From contig JANYHK010000014.1 in NCBI GenBank assembly GCA_025359105.1, positions 1 through 64,000 on the forward strand: a DNA stretch of 64,000 nt. Reading direction: 5' to 3'. Below are positions 27,953 to 38,053 of this stretch, in pieces. Every line of letters starts with the position of its first letter. Within the stretch, counting starts at the first letter, position 1. The translations under genes were made by a program, and so were the position numbers. A model generated the notes under the pieces. That model ran no database searches. It saw only the letters and a program-made list of their open reading frames with translations, and was not told the DNA's origin. This DNA is from Myxococcales bacterium (lineage in GTDB: Bacteria; Myxococcota_A; Polyangia; Polyangiales; Polyangiaceae).

Positions 27953-28711
27953 TCATCGGGTCTTCTTCGCCTCTGCGCGCCAAGCCTTGTCGAAGCGCGG
28001 ATCGCGCGTCGCGCACTTGCGCGCGAGGTTCGTCACCGGCGGAATTCCGAGCGCGAGGAGCGTCGCCATGAGCACCTCCGTGCCCGGCCCGCTCGAGCCA
28101 AGGGATTTCGCCCGCGCGACCTCCTGGGTCGTGGCGCCGACCAGGTGCACGATCGTGCAGCCGCCGCCCGGAAGCAGGATCTCGGACTCGTACTCCGGGC
28201 TCTGGACGCAGATGATGTGCGAGAGCTTCGTCTCCGCCTCGACGTCGGTGAACGCCGGGCACGGGATGCGATCGCCGGGGTGAAAGACCGCGGCCTCATC
28301 GTCGAAGAGGAGGTAGCGCACGAAGTTGAGGAGGAGCTGCGGCGCCCACGCGGCCTCCTCCGGCGTGGAGATGGCGAGCTCGATGCCGAAGCCGCTCGGC
28401 TGCTCCTCCGGCGCGTCGGGCGGCGCCTCCCCCTCCTCGGTGTCGAACGGCTGAGCGAGCCCGTGCGTGACGTAGTGCCAGCCCGACCGTCCCGCCCGCG
28501 GAGCGTAGGGGTGGACGCCACCGCCCGGCCAATTCACGACGAGATCGGGTTCGCCCGGGCTCAAAATCTGCCCCTTCGGCTCGGTGTCGCCGAAGATCTG
28601 CTGAAGCGCGTCCTCGCGCGCCTTCATGTGCGCGGCGAAGAAGCGCTCGTCCTCCGAAAGCTCGGGGTGCTCGGCGGACACGTCCGGCAAGCGCGAGAAG
28701 TCGAGACGCAT
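27953..28711 (-). CDS. Suppressor-of-fused (SUFU) domain protein
   Basis: 252-residue soluble protein. The core GWHYVTHGLAQPFDTEEG, then SGFGIELAIST, a Trp-containing LLLNFVRYLLFDDEAAVFHPGD and LPGGGCTIVHLVGATTQE matches the SUFU-like domain found in many bacteria, often in immunity or toxin-neutralising settings and otherwise of unknown role. No toxin gene is adjacent. The start ATG 28711 (MRLDFSRLPD) is 55 bp from the divergent aldehyde dehydrogenase start. The gene converges on uvrA with a 24-bp gap. Confidence 0.82.
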   Translation of the reverse strand: MRLDFSRLPDVSAEHPELSEDERFFAAHMKAREDALQQIFGDTEPKGQILSPGEPDLVVNWPGGGVHPYAPRAGRSGWHYVTHGLAQPFDTEEGEAPPDAPEEQPSGFGIELAISTPEEAAWAPQLLLNFVRYLLFDDEAAVFHPGDRIPCPAFTDVEAETKLSHIICVQSPEYESEILLPGGGCTIVHLVGATTQEVARAKSLGSSGPGTEVLMATLLALGIPPVTNLARKCATRDPRFDKAWRAEAKKTR

Positions 28712-28766
28712 GGGCGCGACTCTACCCGAAGCAACCGCGTTCGGATCCGCTATCCTTCGAGCCGCG

Positions 28767-30149
28767 ATGACCCAACTCGACGTCGACAACCCGTTCACCC
28801 TCGAGACCCTCCACGTCCCCCTCGCCGACGCGAAAGCCGTCGACGCGAAGCTCGATCGCGCGCGCGCCGCCGCCAAGGAGTGGAGGACGTCTCCCCTCGC
28901 CGAGCGCCTCGCCGTCTGCGAAAAGGCCGTCGCCTGGATGGAGGCGAACGCCGACGAGATCGGCCGCGACATCACGAAGATGATGGGCAAGCCCCTCGCG
29001 CAGGCGAAGGGCGAGGTGAAGGGCATGGCGCAGCGCGCGCGTCACATGATGGAGATCGCGCCGGCGTGCCTCGCCGACATCCAGGTCGCCCCGAAGGAGA
29101 ACTTCGAGCGGCGCATCGTCAAGGAGCCGCTCGGCGTCGTCTTCGATCTGCCGGCGTGGAACTACCCGCTCCTCACGGCGATCAACGGCCTCGTCCCTGC
29201 GTTCCTCGCCGGCAACGCCGTCATCGTGAAGCACTCGCCGCGGAGCCCTCTTTGCGGCGAGCACTTCGCGCGCGCGTTCGCCGCCGCCGGAGCGCCGGCC
29301 GGGGTCGTCCAGGCGCTCCACTGCGATCACCCGACGAGCGAGAAGATCGTCGGCGACCCGCGCGTCGACCACGTGCTCTTCACCGGCTCGGTCTTCGGCG
29401 GGCACCGCATCCAGGAAGCGGCGAGCAAGCGCTTCCTCCACGTCGGCCTCGAGCTCGGCGGAAACGATCCGGCGTACGTCGCGGCGGACGCCGACCTCGC
29501 CAAGGCCGCCGACAACATCGTCGACGGCGCCTGCTACAACGCCGGCCAGAGCTGCTGCGCCGTCGAGCGCGTATACGTGCACGAGTCCGTCTACGCGAAA
29601 TTCGTCGAGGCTTGCGAACCGTTCGTGCGCGCCTACGTCATGGGCGATCCGATGAGCGACGCGACGACGCTCGGCCCGATCGCGCAGCCCTACCATGCGA
29701 CCGAGCTCGAGGGGTTCGTCGCCGAGGCGACGGCGCTGGGGGCGCGGCTCGTGACCGGCGGCGCGAAGGCCACCGTCGGCGGCAAGGGGCGGTTCTTCCA
29801 GGCGACGCTCCTCGCCGACGTGCCGCAAGGCGCGGCGCTGATGCAGAAGGAGGCGTTCGGCCCGATCGTCGCGATCGCCAAGGTGACGGGCGACGAGGAC
29901 GCGCTCGCCAGGATGAACGACTCGAAGCTCGGCCTCACCGCGAGCGTGTGGACGCGCGATCGCGATCGCGCCGCGCGCATGGCCACGGCGCTCGAGTTCG
30001 GCACGGTGCTGATGAACCGCTGCGACTCGCTCGATCCTGCGCTCCCGTGGACGGGGGTGAAGGACTCGGGACGCGGCGTGACGCTCAGTCAGCTCGGCTT
30101 CGATTTCGTGACGCGCCCGAAGGCGATCCATTTCAGGCTGGCGCTCTAG
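28767..30149 (+). CDS. NAD(P)-dependent aldehyde dehydrogenase
   Basis: 460-residue ALDH-superfamily enzyme oxidising an aldehyde to the acid. Landmarks: FDLPAWNYPLLTAINGLVPAFLAGNAVIVKHSP (cofactor-binding strand), FTGSVFGGH, the general base Glu at about 229 in LELGGNDP, nucleophile Cys at about 263 in AGQSCCAVER, and KEAFGPIVA. The sequence style resembles succinate-semialdehyde dehydrogenases, but the substrate cannot be set by eye. ATG 28767 was preferred to an upstream in-frame start that would overlap the divergent SUFU gene. It converges with the cytochrome gene. Confidence 0.92.
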   Translation: MTQLDVDNPFTLETLHVPLADAKAVDAKLDRARAAAKEWRTSPLAERLAVCEKAVAWMEANADEIGRDITKMMGKPLAQAKGEVKGMAQRARHMMEIAPACLADIQVAPKENFERRIVKEPLGVVFDLPAWNYPLLTAINGLVPAFLAGNAVIVKHSPRSPLCGEHFARAFAAAGAPAGVVQALHCDHPTSEKIVGDPRVDHVLFTGSVFGGHRIQEAASKRFLHVGLELGGNDPAYVAADADLAKAADNIVDGACYNAGQSCCAVERVYVHESVYAKFVEACEPFVRAYVMGDPMSDATTLGPIAQPYHATELEGFVAEATALGARLVTGGAKATVGGKGRFFQATLLADVPQGAALMQKEAFGPIVAIAKVTGDEDALARMNDSKLGLTASVWTRDRDRAARMATALEFGTVLMNRCDSLDPALPWTGVKDSGRGVTLSQLGFDFVTRPKAIHFRLAL

Positions 30150-30164
30150 GCTCGTACGCCGCAG

Positions 30165-31706
30165 TCACAAGGTCTTCAGGTACTCGAGGACGGCGTTCCT
30201 CTCCGAGGCCTCGAGCTCGGCGAGGAACGGGTGCCCGCCCACGCCCAGCCCCGGGCGCGTACCGTCGTGGTCCCATTCACCGGGCGCGAGCGGACCGCCG
30301 GGTACGCGCGTGGGTAGCCCGACCAAGACGAGATCGATCGGCGCGTCGAGGTCGACGACGTAGCGCGAGGCGCGGCCCGGGGGCGCGGTCGCGAGGAACG
30401 CGAGCGACGGCCATTGACCGAGGTGTCCGTACGGAGCGCGCGCCCAGATGCTCGTGAGGACCGGCGGTACGTATCCACCCGTCCGACGTGTCTCGACGAG
30501 CCCATGGGACAGCGACGGGGCGTTCGCCGCGCGCACGAAGTCGTCGGTGACGGCGAGCGCGCGCGCCGGATCGGTGCCGACGGTCGCCAACGGGACGACC
30601 TTCTCGGTGTAGCGCGTGACCCGACCCGCTGGCCCATAGGTGCCGTGGCAGCGTGCACACGCAGCCTCGAACCGCGCGCGCCCGGTCTCCGCGAGCGGGC
30701 GATCGATGGGGCCCGGGAAAGGGAGATTGCGCGGGAGCTGCCGCAAGAACGCGGACAGGCTCGGGCCCTGCTTCGGATGGGCCCAGTACCACTTCTGGCG
30801 AACCCCGATCGCGAAGTCCGCTTCGACGACGAGCGCGTCGAGCGAGCCTTCGGCCGCGGCGTCCCAGCTGAGCGTCGTGCGATGCGAGAATCCGATGACG
30901 TCGGGGACCTTCGTCCAACCGACGGCGGCGGCCGTCGGTACCTCGCGCCCGAGCGCCAGCCCGATCGCGAGGGCGAAGGACTCGATGGGTGCGATGCGAC
31001 CTGGGGGCGCATCGCGGACGCGGGCAACGAGCTCTGCGCGCGCGCGTGCCCGCTCACGCATCGCGTCCGCCGTCGCGCGTACGAGCGGAGCGCGCCACTC
31101 CGCCGGCCAGGGGATGGCCCGCTCGCGCGCCGCGGCGGTCGCCAGCGTCGCGAGCGCCGCCCGATCGAGATCGGGACGGCGCCCGAGGTCCGTCCAGGCC
31201 GCGTCGTACGCGTGCGCGCGGACGCGCTTGTTGCCGAGCCCCACGACGACGCGCTCACCGCCCGGCCACCGCACGCGCTCGACGTGGCAGAGCGCGCAGC
31301 TCGTCACGAGGAACGGAACGCGCGTGAAAGGATCCACGGTGAGGTGCATGCCGAACGGCAGGCCCTCCCGGACATCGAGGTCGCGGCTTGTGGGATCCGC
31401 TTCCCGCGCGAGGAAACCGAAGCGCTTGGCCAGCCGCTGCGTGTCTCCCCCGAGCTCATCGGGGTACGCGCGGAGGAGCGCAAGGAAGATCGGGTAGGGG
31501 ATCCCGGTGCGGTACGGGTCACCGATGCCCGTGCGCTGGAAGATCGCTTCGCCCGCCTCGCTCGAGATCCGCTCGGAGTGGTATTCCGCGGGATCCGACA
31601 TCGGAGGCTCCATCGGCGACGCCTGGCGCGGGCCGTCCACCAGAGGGGCGCCGCCCGCACAACCGCCGAGGAAAAGCGACGCGGCGAGCATGGCGGGGCG
31701 AAGCAC
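30165..31706 (-). CDS. Di-haem c-type cytochrome lipoprotein
   Basis: 513-residue exported protein. The GTG start gives LRPAMLAASLFLGGC, a clear lipoprotein signal; ATG 31691 is an alternative. Two covalent haem motifs, CALCH (about 134) and CARCH (about 347), each have a downstream Met or His candidate ligand. Segments such as GWTKVPDVIGFSHRTTLSWD, ALAVTDDFVRAANAPSLSHG and YGHLGQWPSLAFL resemble di-haem cytochrome c peroxidase/MauG-like proteins, but the match is not close enough to name an activity. It is divergent from the methyltransferase-like lipoprotein and converges on the ALDH gene. Confidence 0.82.
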   Translation of the reverse strand: MLRPAMLAASLFLGGCAGGAPLVDGPRQASPMEPPMSDPAEYHSERISSEAGEAIFQRTGIGDPYRTGIPYPIFLALLRAYPDELGGDTQRLAKRFGFLAREADPTSRDLDVREGLPFGMHLTVDPFTRVPFLVTSCALCHVERVRWPGGERVVVGLGNKRVRAHAYDAAWTDLGRRPDLDRAALATLATAAARERAIPWPAEWRAPLVRATADAMRERARARAELVARVRDAPPGRIAPIESFALAIGLALGREVPTAAAVGWTKVPDVIGFSHRTTLSWDAAAEGSLDALVVEADFAIGVRQKWYWAHPKQGPSLSAFLRQLPRNLPFPGPIDRPLAETGRARFEAACARCHGTYGPAGRVTRYTEKVVPLATVGTDPARALAVTDDFVRAANAPSLSHGLVETRRTGGYVPPVLTSIWARAPYGHLGQWPSLAFLATAPPGRASRYVVDLDAPIDLVLVGLPTRVPGGPLAPGEWDHDGTRPGLGVGGHPFLAELEASERNAVLEYLKTL

Positions 31707-31767
31707 ACCCGATGCTAAACCGCCTGGAACTTCGCCCGTCGATCTACTTCATTTCTGCCCGCCCCCC

Positions 31768-31796
31768 TTGTGAACCCGAGCCGAACGCATTACAAA
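31768..31796 (+). promoter_or_regulatory. Possible sigma70-type promoter
   Basis: TTGTGA (31768-31773) and TACAAA (31791-31796) are 17 bp apart in a locally AT-richer stretch before the ATG at 31805. Both hexamers deviate from consensus, and a start near 31803 would leave almost no leader, so this is a weak call. Confidence 0.25.
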
Positions 31797-31804
31797 ACCG
31801 CCCC

Positions 31805-32929
<1,125 letters not shown>

Positions 32930-33042
32930 GGTCGGCTTCGACCTCGACCGTGGCTCCGGTCCGCGCGTGCGATTCCAAGACGAATCGCCGCGCAGATACG
33001 GGGCCGCTTTCGTTTGTCAGGTCGGCCGGTCCGCAACGACGT

Positions 33043-33288
33043 TCAGCGATCCTGGGCGCCGCTCGTGACGTTCATCTCGCGGCAGCGATCGACGCACGAC
33101 GGGTTGTCGGAGCACTGGCGCGAGCAGTCGGCCGCGCGCGACTTCTCCGCGCACTTCGGATCGCGCTCGCACTTGAGCGGATCCTTCTTCGCTGCGTTCT
33201 CCAGCGTGCCGCACGCCGAGAGCAGCAGCGCGAGGAGGGCGAAGGCGAGCGGGCGGGCGGACGGGGCGCGGGCGGGCGGAGGGCTCAT
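33043..33288 (-). CDS. Small Cys-rich lipoprotein
   Basis: 81-residue lipoprotein. The signal ends at LLALLLSAC. The mature part carries seven further Cys residues in spaced patterns (CERDPKCAEK, CSRQCSDNPSCVDRC) suggestive of a disulfide-knotted domain. It starts 4 bp after the lepB stop and is probably the third gene of that operon. No family was recognised. Confidence 0.7.
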   Translation of the reverse strand: MSPPPARAPSARPLAFALLALLLSACGTLENAAKKDPLKCERDPKCAEKSRAADCSRQCSDNPSCVDRCREMNVTSGAQDR

Positions 33289-33292
33289 GCCT

Positions 33293-34786
33293 TCACTTCG
33301 CGCGCGGCGGGGTCGTCTTGTCGAGCGGCGGACGCTCGCGCAGGCACTTGTCGAGCGGCTGCTCGAGGCTCCGCATCGCGGCCGGCAGGCGCGGCCGCCC
33401 CATCACGGGCGCCCCCATGCGCGAGACGTCCATTCCGCTCTCGGACACGCTGAGCCACACGAAGAGCGCGCGCCCCTTCACGTTCTCGAACGGCACGCCG
33501 CCTCCCTGCCCTCCCCACCACATGCGGGAGTCGTGGCTGTTGTTGCGGTTGTCCCCCATCACGTACACCTCGCCCGGCTTCACGAAGAACGGCCCCTGGG
33601 ACTCGGGGAAGCCGCCGGAGGCGTGATCGTAGAGCGTCAGGTACGCCTCGTCCTCGAGGAACTCGACGTACAGGTCTCCCTGGTGATGGGGTAGCGGCGA
33701 GTCGAGCTCGTTGTACGAGTAGATTCCGACGTAGCAGCTGGGCACCTCCCAGCCGTTCAAGATCGGGTGGCCGCTGCGCGCTTCGAGCTTGTCACCGGGA
33801 ATGGCGATGACGCGTTTGATGAAGTCCTGCTCGGGGTGCTCGGGGAACGCGAAGACCATGACGTCGCCACGATCGGGCGGCATCTTCGTCCACACGCGCG
33901 AGTGCGTCCACGGCACCGCGGGGCCGTAGCTGAATTTGTTCACGAAGATGTGATCGCCGACCTGGAGGGTCGGGATCATCGAGCCGCTCGGGATCTTGAA
34001 GGCCTCGACGACGAACGTTCGCAGCGCCATCGCCACCGCGATCGCAACGAGGATCGACTCCAGGTACTCGCGCACCTCGCTCTTGCGCCAGCGCCCGAGA
34101 CGCACGTCGACCTCGCCGTCGGCCTTGACCAGCGCGTCGACGAAGCGCTCCTCCTCGAACGGGGTCGCCTCCATCGCCGACTCGAGCGCCTCGAGATCGG
34201 TGCGGAGCTTCCCCCGCTCCTTGGCGGTCAGGTCGCGCACGATGGCGCGCTCGTTCTTGTGGTAGATCGCCTCCGCTTCCTCGAGCAGCGCGCGCGCACG
34301 CTCGAACGGACCGCGCATCTGCTCCGGCACGTCGAGCCGCGCCGGGGGGTGGGCGAACTTGGAGAGCGGCAGGTGGTGGCGCGCCGTCCAGAGCGCCATC
34401 TCGAACAGCGTGAACGCTACGATGAGGACGGGCACCGGCTGATCGCCGACGATGGACTGCAACCACGCGAACGATCCCGACGGCACGACGCCGCTCGGCG
34501 GCGTCAGCAGCTCGCGAAAAATCTCGGCCAGCGCGGCGGGCACGACGACGAACCACGTGACCCAGTACACCGTCTTGAAGATGCGTCGACCGCGCGGAAG
34601 CGGCTGCTTCTCCCGTGAGCTGCGGGTGCGGTAGGGCCCACTCGCGTCGATCCCCGGATCGACCACCTCTCGAGCTTCGGCCTCGGCCACCACGCGCGCG
34701 GTCTCTTGCTCGTCTGCCTTCGGCTCGACCGCCTTCGCGTCTGCGGGCGGCTCCGTCGGCTCCACGTCGCTCGTCTCGTCTTTCAC
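33293..34786 (-). CDS. lepB: Signal peptidase I with long N-terminal extension
   Basis: Cleaves signal peptides at the outer face of the inner membrane. The catalytic Ser is in FKIPSGSMIPTLQVGD (about 268) and the general-base Lys in DFIKRVIAIPGDKLE (about 323). Box E is VMGDNRNNSHDSR. At 497 residues it is much longer than typical enzymes. The first 60 residues are acidic (MKDETSDVEPTEPP). Two hydrophobic helices (about 60-80 and 107-125) are followed by a roughly 110-residue charged cytoplasmic helix region (RARALLEEAEAIYHKNERA), then the usual membrane anchor (about 243-262). The GTG start overlaps the upstream lipoprotein stop as GTGA. Confidence 0.93.
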   Translation of the reverse strand: MKDETSDVEPTEPPADAKAVEPKADEQETARVVAEAEAREVVDPGIDASGPYRTRSSREKQPLPRGRRIFKTVYWVTWFVVVPAALAEIFRELLTPPSGVVPSGSFAWLQSIVGDQPVPVLIVAFTLFEMALWTARHHLPLSKFAHPPARLDVPEQMRGPFERARALLEEAEAIYHKNERAIVRDLTAKERGKLRTDLEALESAMEATPFEEERFVDALVKADGEVDVRLGRWRKSEVREYLESILVAIAVAMALRTFVVEAFKIPSGSMIPTLQVGDHIFVNKFSYGPAVPWTHSRVWTKMPPDRGDVMVFAFPEHPEQDFIKRVIAIPGDKLEARSGHPILNGWEVPSCYVGIYSYNELDSPLPHHQGDLYVEFLEDEAYLTLYDHASGGFPESQGPFFVKPGEVYVMGDNRNNSHDSRMWWGGQGGGVPFENVKGRALFVWLSVSESGMDVSRMGAPVMGRPRLPAAMRSLEQPLDKCLRERPPLDKTTPPRAK

Positions 34787-35847
34787 GGAGCGTCGCCGAT
34801 CTGGATGACGTAGTTGACGACGGCCGCCCTGTCGTCGAACGCGTTCATGGGCGGCGCGACCTGCCCGGCCGAGGGCGTGTTGTCGAGGACGACGTAGTAC
34901 ATGCCCTTCGGCAGCGGCAGCGTGCGCTGGTAGCCCTGGCCGGCGGTCACGACGTCGTTCACCATCGGCGCCGCCGAGAGCGGGCCGGACATGGGGTAGT
35001 CGACGTAGAGGCGGAGCGACGCGTCGCCGTCGTCCTTGCGCATCAGGAACAGGTCGATCGCCTGCACGCCGTCCATCTGGGCGGTAAGGTAGAGGGCGCG
35101 GCCCGACTCGCTCACCTCGATCGGGCCGATGAACTCGCGCTCGTTCTGGTGCACCTCGGTCCGCAAATTCTCGTACGTGAGGCGGCTCGTGCCGTGAACG
35201 TCGAAGGGGTGAACCGGCTTCTGCCCCTTCTCCACGACGCCGAGCACGACGTCGGGGTTCTTCATCTCCATGTCGGTGATGACGGTGAAGCCCTCGCCCA
35301 GCTTGCCCGCGACGAGCTGGCGCCCGAAGTTCTCCGCGATCGGGCTGAGGGCGTTCAAGAAGCTCGTCACCGGGTTTTCCACCTTGTTGATCCGAAAATC
35401 GCTCGACGTGATGTTCCGCGGACGGAAGTACGCGTACGCCAAACAGTCCTCACTGATCAAAAAGTCCTGGTTGTACTGGACGGCCCCCGACATCGTGAAG
35501 GTGAGCTTTTTCGAGAGGTTGGTGTAGCCGTAGCCGAAGCCCGAGAACTGGACGTACAGGTCACCGTTGCCCATCTCCGACTGCTGACACGCCGTCGGAA
35601 AAAAGCGGCCGATGGCCGGCGCGTCGTTCGTCATCCGCAGGGGCGCGCTGCGCGTCGTCATCTGGCGGCAGAACTCCTTGAGCCCGCTCGACATGATCGA
35701 GCGGCGCAGCGTGCGGTTCGACGGGTCGTTGATCGGGCCGCGAAGCGCGCAAGCGGCGGACCCCGCGCAGTTGCACCCGGGGGCCACCGCGGCGACCAGC
35801 CCGAGCGCTAGCCAGACGAGGGCGAGGAGGGGAGACGGCGTACGCAC
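34783..35847 (-). CDS. Secreted/lipoprotein hypothetical protein
   Basis: 354-residue exported protein with a leader ending LVAAVAPGCNCAG, probably lipidated at the first Cys. The mature domain has Cys residues (CALRG, FCRQMT, ACQQSE, EDCLAYAYF) and many aromatic and beta-forming stretches (LYVQFSGFGYGYTNLSKKLTF, DASLRLYVDYPM, GMYYVVLDNTPSAGQ). No known family was recognised. It is the first gene of the operon with signal peptidase I and the small Cys-rich lipoprotein. A cell-envelope role is likely, but the function is unknown. Confidence 0.75.
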   Translation of the reverse strand: MRTPSPLLALVWLALGLVAAVAPGCNCAGSAACALRGPINDPSNRTLRRSIMSSGLKEFCRQMTTRSAPLRMTNDAPAIGRFFPTACQQSEMGNGDLYVQFSGFGYGYTNLSKKLTFTMSGAVQYNQDFLISEDCLAYAYFRPRNITSSDFRINKVENPVTSFLNALSPIAENFGRQLVAGKLGEGFTVITDMEMKNPDVVLGVVEKGQKPVHPFDVHGTSRLTYENLRTEVHQNEREFIGPIEVSESGRALYLTAQMDGVQAIDLFLMRKDDGDASLRLYVDYPMSGPLSAAPMVNDVVTAGQGYQRTLPLPKGMYYVVLDNTPSAGQVAPPMNAFDDRAAVVNYVIQIGDAP

Positions 35848-35952
35848 GTGAGGTCGGAGGCTACCGCAAAAAAAGCCAAAGACGTCGCGGCATCGTCACC
35901 TCCCCGTACAATCTCCAACACGTTCGCTGGGGCGAAATGTACGCTCCCGGCC

Positions 35953-36990
35953 ATGAGCGCGAGGAAGGTTGCGGTTCTCGGGTCGGGGGCGTGGGGGACG
36001 GCACTGGCAAAGGTCCTCGCCGACAAGGGCGATCCCGTCACGCTGTGGTCGCGACGCTCGGATCTGTGCGACCAGATCAACCGGGACCACGAGAACGCGC
36101 GGTACCTCCCCGGCGCGCCGCTCCCGATCACGCTGCGGGCGACGCACGATCTGAGGGACGCGCTCGAGGGCGCGTCGATGGTCGTCTTCGTCGTGCCCAG
36201 CCACGGCACGCGCGAGGTCGCCAAGATGGTGGCCGCGCACATCCCGACCGACGTGCCCGTCGTCAGCGCGACGAAGGGCATCGAGAACGAGTCGCTGATG
36301 TTCATGGATGAGGTGCTCGACGAGGAGCTCCCCGCCGCCGCGGCGAAGAACCTCGCGTACCTGTCGGGCCCCAGCTTCGCGAAGGAGCTCGCGCAGAAGC
36401 AGCCGACCGCGGTAGTCATCGCCGCGCGCGACGCGAAGGTGTGCGACGACGTGATGCGCCGCTTCCACACCCCGTACCTGCGCCTCTACAACTCCGACGA
36501 CGTGTCCGGCGTCGAGTGCGGGGGCGCGATGAAGAACGTCGTCGCCATCGCCGCGGGCGCCATCGACGGCCTCGGCCTCGGCCACAACACGCGCGCGGCG
36601 CTCATCACGCGCGGCCTCGCCGAGGTCGCCAAGCTCGCGATGGCGCGCGGCGGCACCGCGCTCACCGTCGCCGGCCTCGCGGGCATGGGCGACCTCGTCC
36701 TCACGTGCACCGGCGAGCTCTCGCGAAACCGCACCGTCGGCTTCGAGCTCGGCAAGGGCCGCAAGCTGGGAGAGATCCTGGCCAGCCTCGGGCACGTCGC
36801 CGAAGGCGTCAAGACGGCCAAGAGCGCCTACGATCTCTCGGTCAAGATGAAGGTCGACATGCCCATCACCCGCGAGGTCCACGCCGTCCTGTACGAGGAC
36901 AAGAGCGTCGAGCAGGCCGTGATGGACCTCATGGCACGCGAGCTCGGCCCCGAGTTCGACTCCATCGCCATGCGCGCCGCCAAACGCTAA
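35953..36990 (+). CDS. gpsA: NAD(P)H-dependent glycerol-3-phosphate dehydrogenase
   Basis: Makes sn-glycerol-3-phosphate from dihydroxyacetone phosphate for phospholipid synthesis. It has 345 residues. The Rossmann start is AVLGSGAWGTALAKVLAD, followed by FVVPSHGTREV, SATKGIENES, YLSGPSFAKELA, the catalytic Lys in GGAMKNVVAIAAGAIDGLGLG, AGMGDLVLTCTGELSRNR, and AEGVKTAKSAYDL. ATG 35953 is taken because it places the GxGxxG loop at residues 10-15. An upstream in-frame extension is poorly conserved in character. It is followed by the long inverted repeat. Confidence 0.96.
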   Translation: MSARKVAVLGSGAWGTALAKVLADKGDPVTLWSRRSDLCDQINRDHENARYLPGAPLPITLRATHDLRDALEGASMVVFVVPSHGTREVAKMVAAHIPTDVPVVSATKGIENESLMFMDEVLDEELPAAAAKNLAYLSGPSFAKELAQKQPTAVVIAARDAKVCDDVMRRFHTPYLRLYNSDDVSGVECGGAMKNVVAIAAGAIDGLGLGHNTRAALITRGLAEVAKLAMARGGTALTVAGLAGMGDLVLTCTGELSRNRTVGFELGKGRKLGEILASLGHVAEGVKTAKSAYDLSVKMKVDMPITREVHAVLYEDKSVEQAVMDLMARELGPEFDSIAMRAAKR

Positions 36991-37037
36991 GTCGTTCACG
37001 CGCGAACCGCCCTCAGCATCTTCACTGTGGAACGCGC

Positions 37038-37166
37038 GAGGAGGGTGGTGGTTTTCGCCGAAACCGAGCGAGGCCAAGAAGGGCCGAGGAGACGTAGTTC
37101 CTCTACGTTGACGAGGCACGACGCCGGCATCGCGAAGGGATCGGCGAAAAAACACCTCCCTCCTCC
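37038..37166. repeat. Long imperfect inverted repeat / structured intergenic element
   Basis: Arms at 37038-37061 (GAGGAGGGTGGTGGTTTTCG...) and 37141-37166 (TCGGCGAAAAAACACCTCCC...) pair over about 25 bp with two mismatches and one bulge. The 79-nt interior has a second perfect hairpin, ACGTAG/CTACGT (37092-37108), and a GGCC-AAGAAG-GGCC stem (37072-37085). It fills the gap between convergent gpsA and the leftward membrane-protein pair. It could be a bidirectional terminator, a mobile intergenic repeat or a structured RNA. Confidence 0.6.
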
Positions 37167-37612
37167 TAGAAGGACTTGAAGGAGGCGACCGCCACGCCGA
37201 TGCTCGCGACGACGACGGCCATCAGGAGCGAGACGACGAACGCGCGGTGCGACAGGCGGCCGAGCGATAGGCGGGCCTCGGGCTCGGTGCAAAGCGTCAC
37301 GCCCAGGTGCGCGGCGCAACCGACGAGCGCGAACGCCAGGACGCCCACGGCGAGGTGCTCCTTGCGCTCGAACATCCAGCCGAGCGCCGGCGCCTCGAGG
37401 AAGATGCGCTGCTTCACGCGGGCGCGGTAGTCGGGGTAGATCGTCGCCCCCAGCCCGCCGGTCACGACGACGAGCGCGGTCGCGAGCGAGACGCTGAGGC
37501 GCGCACGCCGGCGGGGATCGCGCAGCAGGATCGCCGGATGCGCGAGCGCCGCCACCGCGAGCCACCCGAGGTGGCCGTGCACGCGCTCGAGGACGCGAAG
37601 GGCGAGCGTCAC
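37166..37612 (-). CDS. Small polytopic membrane protein
   Basis: 148-residue protein with about four hydrophobic segments (LGWLAVAALAHPAILL, LSVSLATALVVVTGGLGATI, LAVGVLAFALVGCAAHLGV, AFVVSLLMAVVVASIGVAVA). An Arg-rich loop DPRRRAR and an ERKEHLAVG stretch lie between them. His residues sit near membrane ends, as in some cytochrome-like or DUF2231-type proteins, but no family can be named. GTG 37612 overlaps the stop of the upstream 102-residue gene as GTGA, so the two are coupled. Confidence 0.66.
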   Translation of the reverse strand: MTLALRVLERVHGHLGWLAVAALAHPAILLRDPRRRARLSVSLATALVVVTGGLGATIYPDYRARVKQRIFLEAPALGWMFERKEHLAVGVLAFALVGCAAHLGVTLCTEPEARLSLGRLSHRAFVVSLLMAVVVASIGVAVASFKSF

Positions 37613-37917
37613 GGAAGGAGCGTCCCTTGCGCGAGGAGGAGCGCGCCGACGAGGAGGACGCCGAGCTCGAGGCCGCGGAGGGTGCGGAAGAGGTCGCGAC
37701 GCGCGGCGAGGTAAACGAGCGGCGCCGCCATGCCCCCCACGTAGGCGCCGACGGCGAGGCGCCAGTACATCGCGATGCGCAGGGACGTCACGACCGTCGC
37801 GGGGTTCGCCTCCGACGAGAACAGCGCGTCGTACCCGCGCAGCAGCGCGTAGGCCGCCGGCACGACGAGGAGCGCGCCAAGCAGCGCAGCCAGTAGGGGC
37901 GCGGGCTGTCTCCGCAT
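37609..37917 (-). CDS. Small membrane protein, partner of downstream membrane protein
   Basis: 102-residue protein with three hydrophobic segments (LLAALLGALLVVPAAYALL, AVGAYVGGMAAPLVYLAA, LELGVLLVGALLLAQG). ATG 37917 gives MRRQPAP, a positive-inside N-terminus. It is translationally coupled (GTGA) to the 148-residue membrane protein, which suggests a two-component membrane complex. No family recognised. It is divergent from the Pro/Gln-repeat gene. Confidence 0.62.
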   Translation of the reverse strand: MRRQPAPLLAALLGALLVVPAAYALLRGYDALFSSEANPATVVTSLRIAMYWRLAVGAYVGGMAAPLVYLAARRDLFRTLRGLELGVLLVGALLLAQGTLLP

Positions 37918-38053
37918 GGGCGGCCAGACGGTACCACGGTCGCCACGTTGAAATGCCGCCCGCGGGCCACCGACCCGGCCCACGAGCGAACTACTACTAT
38001 AAGCTTTTCCCAAACCTCCGCACGCCGACTTTCTTCGCGGGATTCTTTTGCGC

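Noticed and set aside
36996-37565. 189-codon minus-strand frame across the inverted repeat and membrane-protein gene
   Set aside because: It reads through the palindromic element and is out of frame with the better-supported 148-residue membrane protein.
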